Origin: Chloroflexota bacterium
GTDB lineage: Bacteria > Chloroflexota > Anaerolineae > 4572-78
Direction of reading: 5' to 3'
Length of the DNA: 6,355 bases
Assembly (NCBI GenBank): GCA_024278725.1
Contig: JAJRSQ010000112.1
Location: 1 to 6,355, forward strand
A program made the translations under genes and the position numbers. How positions within the stretch are numbered: the first letter of the stretch is position 1; the number at the start of each line of letters is the position of its first letter. Below the pieces are notes generated by a model, which was not told the DNA's origin, searched no databases, and was given only the letters and a program-made list of their open reading frames with translations. Below are positions 1-4,550 of the stretch, piece after piece.

Positions 1-121
1 ACAGCGCCGACCATCGCCGGTGGGGAAGGTCATCAGCCATAAAATTTACCCCGTTATTTTGAGCGCGTTTGCCTGAAACTCTACCCCCATTGTCCCCGAA
101 AACAAAAACCGCATCGAAAAT
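1..121. other. Left-edge stretch with no supportable gene
   Basis: No convincing coding region is visible here. On the + strand all three frames hit stops within about 80 bases (for example TAA at 40-42), so at most the last dozen residues of an upstream protein could lie at the edge. On the - strand, ATG codons at 40-38 and 33-31 could open short frames leaving the window (one begins MADDLPHRRW), but neither has a clear ribosome binding site or a recognisable sequence. A divergent gene starting here is possible but unproven. Confidence 0.3.
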
Positions 122-150
122 TTGACGGCGCTTTCCAACCGTGTTACCAT
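122..150 (+). promoter_or_regulatory. Candidate sigma70-type promoter for pyrC
   Basis: TTGACG at 122-127 matches the -35 consensus at 5 of 6 positions. After exactly 17 bases, TACCAT at 145-150 matches the -10 consensus at 4 of 6. Transcription would begin near 157, giving a leader of roughly 85 bases that includes the terminator-like hairpin at 190-225. It is the best promoter-like pair I found upstream of the cluster. Two hexamers are weak evidence, and the host's sigma preferences are unknown. Confidence 0.4.
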
Positions 151-189
151 CGTTTCCCGAAAGAATATCGCAATACGCCGCGAATCACA

Positions 190-225
190 GCTCGATTCAT
201 TTTCCCGATGAATGGAGCTTTTTTT
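190..225 (+). terminator. Terminator-like hairpin in the pyrC leader (candidate attenuator)
   Basis: The left arm GCTCGATTCAT (190-200) pairs with ATGAATGGAGC (208-218) across a 7-base loop, giving 10 pairs of 11 with one G-G mismatch. It is followed at once by seven T residues (219-225). This is the form of an intrinsic terminator. It sits immediately before the pyrC Shine-Dalgarno-like GAGGA (226-230) and after the candidate promoter, so it is better placed to attenuate pyrC than to end an upstream gene. A shorter competing hairpin, GAATC (182-186) with GATTC (194-198), would consume part of the left arm and is a weak antiterminator candidate. pyr genes are classic attenuation targets (PyrR in Bacillus, pyrBI in E. 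coli), but I see no recognisable PyrR-binding loop. Confidence 0.55.
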
Positions 226-230
226 GAGGA
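226..230 (+). promoter_or_regulatory. Ribosome binding site that favours the 244 start of pyrC
   Basis: GAGGA lies 13 bases before the ATG at 244, a long but usable spacing. The alternative in-frame ATG at 208 has no purine-rich motif upstream and lies in the right arm of the leader hairpin. Together with homology, which begins right after 244, this favours 244. Confidence 0.45.
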
Positions 231-243
231 TTTAGAATATCCA

Positions 244-1305
244 ATGCCGAGATTGCTGAAGTTACCCGGATTAATAGATATTCACACGCATTTGCGCGTG
301 CCCGGCGGTGAGCAGAAAGAAGATTTTGCCACCGGAACCCGTGCCGCCATTGCCGGAGGTTTCACCACCATTCTGGCAATGCCGAACACCACCCCGCCCG
401 TGGTGACTCCCGCGACCCTTGCCGCGACTCGACGCCAAGCCCAACCCGCAATTTTTTGCGACGTTGGGTTTTTTGTTGGCGCCAGCCCGGCGCACACTGC
501 CGAGTTGCCCGCGCTCGCGGCGGCGGGGGTGGCGCTGAAAATCTATCTGAACGATACTTTCGGTCCCCTGCGGGTGGACGATTTACCCACCCTGCACGCT
601 TGTTTCCGCAACTGGACGCGCGCCAAACCGATTGCCATGCACGCCGAAGGGCAGAGCGTCGCCGTCGGCATCGGGCTGGCGGCGGCGTATCGTCGCCCGG
701 TGCATTTTTGCCACATCAGCCGCCGGGATGAAATCGAATTGATTGCGGATGCCAAAGCCGCCGGTCTCCCCGTGACCTGCGAGGTGACGCCGCACCATCT
801 TTTTTTAACCGATGATGATGCGGCGCGGCTCGGCACATTCGGCGATATGCGTCCCCGGCTGGCATCCCAATCCGATGTGGATGCGCTGTGGGCGCACCTC
901 AATACCACCATCGACTGCATTGCCACCGACCACGCCCCGCACACTCGCGCGGAAAAGGCATCGGAAACGCCACCGCCGGGCGTGCCGGGGCTGGAAACGT
1001 CTCTGCCGCTGATGTTCACGGCGGTGAAAGCGGGGCGGCTCTCGCTGGCGCGACTCATCGCGCTGATGGCGGACAATCCGCGCCGAATCTTCGGCTTGCC
1101 GGCGCAGCCCGACACCTTCATCGAAGTGGATACCGATACCTCATTCACTGTTTCAGAAAAAGGACTCCAGACCAAATGCGGCTGGAGTCCTTTTTTGGAG
1201 CGCGAATTGGTGGGGCGGGTGCATCGGGTGGTGCTGCGCGGCGCGGAAATTTTTGTGAACGGCACCTTCGTCGCCCCGCCGGGGTGCGGCAGGGTGATTG
1301 GATAG
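244..1305 (+). CDS. pyrC: Dihydroorotase, CAD-like short form
   Basis: This zinc amidohydrolase reversibly cyclises N-carbamoyl-L-aspartate to dihydroorotate, the third step of UMP synthesis, in the cytosol. With the 244 start it is 353 residues. The metal-binding DIHTHLR motif places H14, H16 and substrate-binding R18 near the N-terminus. K99 in LKIYLNDTF is the expected carboxylated lysine, H133 (MHAE) and H157 (CHIS) are further ligands, and D229 in TDHAPH is the catalytic aspartate. T105-F106 match the Thr-Phe of the flexible catalytic loop described for human CAD. The protein starts almost at the barrel (KLPGLID) and ends VVLRG...PPGCG, as in the CAD domain, and is shorter than typical type I bacterial enzymes of about 420 residues. 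An in-frame ATG at 208 would add 12 residues that do not resemble the family. A terminator-like hairpin lies inside the gene at 1157-1196. The TAG stop directly precedes a heptamer array. Function is confident; the start less so. Confidence 0.93.
   Translation: MPRLLKLPGLIDIHTHLRVPGGEQKEDFATGTRAAIAGGFTTILAMPNTTPPVVTPATLAATRRQAQPAIFCDVGFFVGASPAHTAELPALAAAGVALKIYLNDTFGPLRVDDLPTLHACFRNWTRAKPIAMHAEGQSVAVGIGLAAAYRRPVHFCHISRRDEIELIADAKAAGLPVTCEVTPHHLFLTDDDAARLGTFGDMRPRLASQSDVDALWAHLNTTIDCIATDHAPHTRAEKASETPPPGVPGLETSLPLMFTAVKAGRLSLARLIALMADNPRRIFGLPAQPDTFIEVDTDTSFTVSEKGLQTKCGWSPFLERELVGRVHRVVLRGAEIFVNGTFVAPPGCGRVIG
1157..1196 (+). terminator. Terminator-like perfect hairpin inside pyrC
   Basis: AAAAAGGACTCCAG (1157-1170) and CTGGAGTCCTTTTT (1182-1195) are perfect reverse complements over 14 bases with an 11-base loop, and one more T follows at 1196. 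The 9-bp GC-containing core followed by six T residues is a textbook intrinsic-terminator shape, and the A-tract on the left makes it potentially active on both strands. It lies about 110 bases before the pyrC stop. It encodes the family-typical segment KGLQTKCGWSPF with no insertion relative to homologues recalled from memory, so it arises from codon choice. In translated message ribosomes would normally disrupt it. Whether it terminates is untested. Confidence 0.45.
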
Positions 1306-1307
1306 TT

Positions 1308-1335
1308 TTCAGTTATCGGTTATCAGTGGTCAGTT
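1308..1335 (+). repeat. Degenerate heptamer array, TCAGTTA type (4 copies)
   Basis: Four in-phase 7-base units follow the pyrC stop: TTCAGTT, ATCGGTT, ATCAGTG, GTCAGTT. TCGGTTATCAGT (1316-1327) is the exact reverse complement of ACTGATAACCGA at 1568-1579 on the other side of the spacer, so the two arrays form the arms of a long imperfect inverted repeat. The same motif class recurs downstream of pyrK at 4343-4384. Confidence 0.75.
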
Positions 1336-1356
1336 GTGTGCTATTAAAACATATTT

Positions 1357-1389
1357 CGTATTTTGTGAAGTTACGCAACACAAAATACG
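1357..1389. repeat. AT-rich perfect inverted repeat in the pyrC-pyrB spacer
   Basis: CGTATTTTGTG (1357-1367) and CACAAAATACG (1379-1389) are exact reverse complements, 11 bp with an 11-base loop. There is no T-tract after the right arm on the + strand, so it is not a normal intrinsic terminator. It sits between two heptamer arrays and may be another small interspersed palindrome. Confidence 0.6.
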
Positions 1390-1393
1390 CTCA

Positions 1394-1414
1394 AATAACC
1401 AATAACCAATAACC
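1394..1414 (+). repeat. Perfect heptamer tandem repeat AATAACC x3
   Basis: Three identical 7-base units, AATAACC, occur back to back, then decay into AATTGTG. This is the most regular of the heptamer arrays and is of the same strand type as the ACCRA array at 1561-1609. It lies just left of the 98-bp element. Confidence 0.8.
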
Positions 1415-1446
1415 AATTGTGACCATACAGCCATCAGGGTGACAAA

Positions 1447-1544
1447 TGTCATTGCGAGCGAAGCGAAGTTGAAAATGCTCGAAGGGTGCAATCTCCGAGT
1501 TGAATAGTGGGGATTGCTTCAGCCCTACGGGCTTCGCAATGACA
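1447..1544 (+). repeat. 98-bp interspersed element, copy 1 (MITE/REP-like)
   Basis: The element begins TGTCATTGCGA (1447-1457) and ends TCGCAATGACA (1534-1544), an exact 11-bp terminal inverted repeat. It contains a small internal hairpin AGCCC-TAC-GGGCT (1521-1533) and further complementary pieces (GCAATC 1488-1493, GATTGC 1512-1517). Copy 2 at 4387-4484 is in the opposite orientation, has the same length and matches at about 86 of 98 positions by hand count, with no gaps. Related GTCATTGCGA...GCGAAGCAATC sequences are, from memory, common dispersed repeats in many unrelated bacterial genomes. No coding capacity or transposase is seen, so any mobility would have to be supplied in trans. Confidence 0.85.
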
Positions 1545-1560
1545 CCCCTGTATAGATACA

Positions 1561-1609
1561 ACCAATTACTGATAACCGAAAACCGATGACCGACAACCAA
1601 CAACCAAAT
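1561..1609 (+). repeat. Degenerate heptamer array, ACCRA type (7 copies)
   Basis: Seven in-phase units follow one another: ACCAATT, ACTGATA, ACCGAAA, ACCGATG, ACCGACA, ACCAACA, ACCAAAT. The array ends two bases before GAGGAG (1612-1617), the pyrB ribosome binding site, so the repeat reaches the translation initiation region. It is the reverse-complement type of the array at 1308-1335. Confidence 0.8.
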
Positions 1610-1623
1610 TCGAGGAGAAAATT

Positions 1624-2619
1624 ATGATAATGGAAAAAATCCCCCCCTTGTTTGATTTTGATACCATGCCGGAGCCGGAAACCTTCAGCAACGGGCTGAC
1701 CGGGCAGGACATCATTTCGGTGAGTCAATTCAACCTTGAAAAACTGCGCTACATCTTCGAGCGCGCCCGCGAAATGCGCGAACTGGTCGAGCGGCGCGGG
1801 TCGGCGGATTTGCTGAAGGGGAAAATCGAAGCGGCACTCTTTTACGAGCCGAGTACCCGCACCAGCGCATCATTCATCGCGGCGATGGAACGGCTGGGGG
1901 GCAGCGTCATCCCCATCACCCAGGGGGTGCAATTCAGCTCGGTCAGCAAAGGCGAAACGCTGGCGGACACCATCCGCACGCTGGAACAATATGCCGACGT
2001 GATTGTCCTCCGGCATCCGAAAATCGGCGCGGCGCAGGTGGCGGCAGATTACGCCGACGTGCCGGTCATCAACGCCGGTGACGGCGCGGGCGAACACCCG
2101 ACACAAGCCCTGCTCGACCTGTTCACCATCCGCGAAGAGTTGGGGCACGTGGACGGGCTGCGGGTGGCAATGGTCGGCGATTTGCGCTACGGGCGCACCG
2201 TCCACTCGCTGACCCGATTGCTCCGCCATTTCGATATCAGCTTGCGTTTCGTCTCGCCCGAAATTCTGCGCCTGCCCCTCACCGTGATGAACGAAGTGAT
2301 TGACGCGAAGATTGATGTCCGCGAAACACATGACGTCGCGGATGTCATTGAAAATGTCGATGTGCTGTATGTCACCCGCGTGCAGAAAGAACGGTTCACC
2401 GATTTGGCGCAGTACGAAGAGGTGAAAAATCAATATGAAATCACTCCCGAATTGATGGCGCGCGCCAAAAAGAAGATGGTGGTCATGCACCCGCTCCCCC
2501 GCGTCGGCGAAATTCACTATTCGGTGGATGACGACCCCCGCGCGGCGTATTTTCGGCAGGTGCGCAACGGCATGTACATTCGGATGGCGCTGCTCGCGGC
2601 GGTGCTGGGCAAGGCGTAG
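1624..2619 (+). CDS. pyrB: Aspartate carbamoyltransferase catalytic chain, CAD-like
   Basis: This cytosolic enzyme joins carbamoyl phosphate and L-aspartate to form N-carbamoyl-L-aspartate, the committed pyrimidine step. It is 331 residues. The carbamoyl-phosphate loop is EPSTRTS (75-81); K109 in SKGETLADT is the lysine donated to the neighbouring active site of the trimer; RHP (130-132) and HPTQALLD (158-165) follow. The aspartate domain has GRTVHS (190-195), R252 and Q254 in TRVQKERF, and HPLPRV (289-294). Stretches such as VINAGDG.GEHPTQALLD and AKKKMVVMHP.PRV match, from memory, the ATC domain of animal CAD closely. About 25 residues precede the first conserved segment (LTGQDI). GAGGAG at 1612-1617, 6 bases upstream, supports the 1624 start over the ATG at 1630. 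No pyrI regulatory gene is nearby, consistent with a stand-alone trimer or an association with PyrC (inferred). Confidence 0.95.
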   Translation: MIMEKIPPLFDFDTMPEPETFSNGLTGQDIISVSQFNLEKLRYIFERAREMRELVERRGSADLLKGKIEAALFYEPSTRTSASFIAAMERLGGSVIPITQGVQFSSVSKGETLADTIRTLEQYADVIVLRHPKIGAAQVAADYADVPVINAGDGAGEHPTQALLDLFTIREELGHVDGLRVAMVGDLRYGRTVHSLTRLLRHFDISLRFVSPEILRLPLTVMNEVIDAKIDVRETHDVADVIENVDVLYVTRVQKERFTDLAQYEEVKNQYEITPELMARAKKKMVVMHPLPRVGEIHYSVDDDPRAAYFRQVRNGMYIRMALLAAVLGKA

Positions 2620-2643
2620 AAAATACGTTTGATGGAAAAATCC

Positions 2644-2670
2644 GTAGGGGCACGGCGCGCGTGCCCCTAC
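2644..2670. repeat. GC-rich perfect palindrome between pyrB and pyrD
   Basis: GTAGGGGCACG (2644-2654) and CGTGCCCCTAC (2660-2670) are exact reverse complements with a 5-base loop. Neither strand has a T-tract after the stem, so an intrinsic terminator is unlikely. Palindromes of the form GTAGGGGC...GCCCCTAC are, from memory, common dispersed repeats in several bacterial phyla. In the message it could stabilise ends or tune expression between pyrB and pyrD. Confidence 0.7.
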
Positions 2671-2698
2671 TACAAACCGAAAATAATTTGAGCGTCCC

Positions 2699-3616
2699 AT
2701 GACTCTATCCTGCGATTTTCTGAATTTCACCCTAAAATCCCCGCTGGTGCTGGCGTCGGGAATCATCGGCACCAGCCCCGCACTGCTGACCCGCGCCGCT
2801 CGCGCCGGAGCGGGGATGGTCACCGCGAAGAGTTGCGGACTCGCGCCACGTGCCGGACATCCGAACCCGGTGGCGGTGGATTGGGGCGGTGGGGTGCTGA
2901 ACGCCATCGGGCTGACCAACCCCGGCGCGGACGCGGAAGTCCCCCTGCTGGTGGAAACTCGCGCGCGACTCTCGCCGCTGGGCGTGCCGCTGATTGCCAG
3001 CATTTTCGCCGGCACCGTGGCGGAGTTCGCCGCCGTGACCGAAATCATCTGCCGCGCCAAACCCGACCTGCTGGAAGTGAACATTTCCTGCCCCAACGTG
3101 CGCGACGATTTCGGCACCCCCTTCGCCGCCCTGCCCGAAACCGCCGCCGCCGTCACCGACGCCGTGAAACGGGCGGCAACCTGCCCCATCACCGTGAAAC
3201 TCGCTCCCAACGTCCCCGACATCGCCCGCATCGCCGCCGCCGTGGTCGCTGCGGGCGCGGACGCCATCACCGCCATCAACACTATGCCCGGCATGGTCAT
3301 CGACCCCGTTTCGGGCAAACCCTTCCTGTCGAACCGCACCGGCGGCATTTCCGGCGCCGCGCTGAAACCAATCGCCCTGCGCTGCGTCTTCGACATCGCC
3401 CGCGCGGTGGATGTGCCCGTCATCGGCACGGGCGGGGTGTGCAACGGGCGCGACGCGGTGGAAATGCTCGCCGCCGGGGCGACAGTGGTCGGCGTGGGGA
3501 CGGCAATCCACACGCGCGGGGTGGACGCGCCGGCAAAAATCAACGCGGAATTGACGCAATTTATGGCGCAAAATAATTTTGGTTCGATTGCGGCACTGCG
3601 GGGGCGAGCATTATGA
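2699..3616 (+). CDS. pyrD: Dihydroorotate dehydrogenase class 1B, catalytic subunit
   Basis: This FMN enzyme oxidises dihydroorotate to orotate, the fourth step of UMP synthesis. It is 305 residues, normal for soluble class 1 enzymes, with no N-terminal membrane segment as class 2 would have. Visible motifs are TAKS (K44, FMN/substrate side), NAIGLTN (68-74), and NISCPN (128-133) in which C131 is the expected catalytic base; class 2 uses serine. K167 in TVKLAPN, INT (193-195) and VIGTGG (241-246, FMN phosphate) follow. Assignment to class 1B rests on the cysteine plus pyrK directly downstream, overlapping by 4 bases (ATGA), which suggests translational coupling and a PyrD2PyrK2 complex. The ribosome binding site is weak (TTGAG at 2688-2692), so initiation may depend partly on read-through from pyrB. 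Confidence 0.95.
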   Translation: MTLSCDFLNFTLKSPLVLASGIIGTSPALLTRAARAGAGMVTAKSCGLAPRAGHPNPVAVDWGGGVLNAIGLTNPGADAEVPLLVETRARLSPLGVPLIASIFAGTVAEFAAVTEIICRAKPDLLEVNISCPNVRDDFGTPFAALPETAAAVTDAVKRAATCPITVKLAPNVPDIARIAAAVVAAGADAITAINTMPGMVIDPVSGKPFLSNRTGGISGAALKPIALRCVFDIARAVDVPVIGTGGVCNGRDAVEMLAAGATVVGVGTAIHTRGVDAPAKINAELTQFMAQNNFGSIAALRGRAL

Positions 3617-4332
3617 ATACCCTGCCGCAACCCTTCACCATCACCAAAATTGTCGATGAAAATGCCGTCACGCGCACCTTCATTTTGGATGGCGCACTCG
3701 CCGCCGAGCCGGGACAATTTGTGATGGCGTGGCTTCCCGGCGTGGATGAAAAACCGTTCAGTCTCGCGGCGGCGAACCCCGTTTCGCTGACCATTGCCGC
3801 CGTCGGTCCTTTTTCCCGCGCCATTCATACCCTGCGGACGGGCGACGCGCTGTGGCTGCGCGGTCCGTTGGGACGCGGCTTCCGTCTCCCTGAAAAAATG
3901 ACGGGGGAATTGGTGCTGGTCGGCGGGGGATACGGCGTTGCCCCGTTGCGATTTCTGGCGGAAACGGCGCGGGCGCGCGGTTTTCCCGTGCGGGCGATTG
4001 TCGGAGCGCGGACATCGGCGGATTTGCTGGCGCTGGACGCGCTGGCGGCGCTGGGGGCGACGGTCATCCCCGCTACCGAAGATGGCTCGGTGGGGCGGCG
4101 CGGGCTGGTGACGCATGCGCTGGCGGACGCGCTGGCGGATGGTCTCCCCGCGCTGGTGTGCGCATGCGGACCCACCGGCATGCTGGCGGCGGTCGGCAAA
4201 TTGTGCGATGCGGCGGGCGTGCCGGTGCAACTTTCGTGGGAGGCGCACATGCGCTGCGGCATCGGGCTGTGCGGCAGTTGTGAACGGGGCGATGGCTGGC
4301 TCACCTGCCTCGATGGACCGGTGGAAAGGTAG
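3613..4332 (+). CDS. pyrK: Dihydroorotate dehydrogenase electron transfer subunit
   Basis: PyrK carries FAD and a [2Fe-2S] cluster and passes electrons from PyrD's FMN to NAD+. The protein has 239 residues. The N-terminal FAD domain contains DEKPFSL (45-51), the usual RPFS-type site with lysine in place of arginine. The nucleotide-binding GGGYGVAPL spans 104-112 and ACGPTGM spans 184-190. The iron-sulphur ligands are C215, C220, C223 and C232, a C-x4-C-x2-C-x8-C pattern. L. lactis-type PyrK has, from memory, a longer last gap (about 14), and the short CGIGLCGSC...CLDGPV form looks more like archaeal PyrK. The protein stops at LDGPVER, where relatives usually continue about ten residues (GPVFD...); the heptamer array begins just after. 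The start overlaps the pyrD stop, and GGGGG at 3600-3604 is a plausible ribosome binding site. Confidence 0.92.
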   Translation: MNTLPQPFTITKIVDENAVTRTFILDGALAAEPGQFVMAWLPGVDEKPFSLAAANPVSLTIAAVGPFSRAIHTLRTGDALWLRGPLGRGFRLPEKMTGELVLVGGGYGVAPLRFLAETARARGFPVRAIVGARTSADLLALDALAALGATVIPATEDGSVGRRGLVTHALADALADGLPALVCACGPTGMLAAVGKLCDAAGVPVQLSWEAHMRCGIGLCGSCERGDGWLTCLDGPVER

Positions 4333-4342
4333 TTTTTGGGTG

Positions 4343-4384
4343 TCGGCTTTCAGCGGTCAGCTTTCAGTTGTCAGTTATCAGTAT
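4343..4384 (+). repeat. Degenerate heptamer array, TCAGTTA type (6 copies)
   Basis: Six in-phase units run directly into the 98-bp element: TCGGCTT, TCAGCGG, TCAGCTT, TCAGTTG, TCAGTTA, TCAGTAT. The array starts 10 bases after the pyrK stop. It is the same class and strand as the array after pyrC, so the left half of both large spacers is built alike. Confidence 0.82.
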
Positions 4385-4386
4385 TA

Positions 4387-4484
4387 TGTCATTGCGAAGC
4401 CCACAGGGCTGAAGCAATCGCCATTTTTCAGCCCCGAGATTGCACCCTTCGGGCATTTTCAACTTTGCTTCGCTTGTAATGACA
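4387..4484 (-). repeat. 98-bp interspersed element, copy 2 (MITE/REP-like)
   Basis: This is copy 1 (1447-1544) in reverse orientation: same length, no gaps, about 12 differences in 98 by hand count. The ends are TGTCATTGCGA and TTGTAATGACA, so the terminal inverted repeat is partly decayed on the right. The best conserved internal block is the GTTGAAAATGC / GAAGGGTGCAATCTC region in copy-1 orientation. The surrounding heptamer arrays keep the same orientation in both spacers although the core is flipped, so core and flanks behave as separate units. Confidence 0.85.
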
Positions 4485-4506
4485 ATAATCAACTGTCAGC
4501 CTGAAA

Positions 4507-4534
4507 ACCAAAAACCAACCACCAAAACCCAAAA
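4507..4534 (+). repeat. Degenerate heptamer array, ACCAAAA type (4 copies)
   Basis: The units ACCAAAA, ACCAACC, ACCAAAA and CCCAAAA are in phase and end four bases before CGGAG (4538-4542), the purL ribosome binding site. This mirrors the array before pyrB at 1561-1609. The stretch is nearly free of G on the + strand, so this part of the message should be poorly structured. Confidence 0.7.
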
Positions 4535-4550
4535 CAACGGAGCGTTTCAA

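Noticed and set aside
208..243. Upstream ATG of pyrC adding 12 residues
   Set aside because: It has no ribosome binding site, lies inside the leader hairpin, and the added residues precede the point where family similarity begins. It is kept only as an alternative start.
1306..1623. Heptamer arrays as a CRISPR array or iteron origin
   Set aside because: The units are 7 bases with no spacers, so this is not CRISPR. No dnaA boxes, replication gene or AT-rich unwinding region accompany them, so an origin is unsupported.
1391..1728. Short - strand open frames across the pyrC-pyrB spacer
   Set aside because: Their peptides (for example YWLLVI and RLSVI strings) are translations of heptamer repeats and of the 98-bp element, not genes.
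2644..2670. Palindrome between pyrB and pyrD as an intrinsic terminator
   Set aside because: No T-tract follows the stem on either strand, and pyrD has no separate promoter that I can see.
1870..4248. A 792-codon open frame on the - strand opposite pyrB, pyrD and pyrK
   Set aside because: It is antisense to three well-conserved genes, rich in Arg, His, Gln and Ala, and shows no recognisable motif. High GC content and codon bias of the + strand genes explain the absence of stops.
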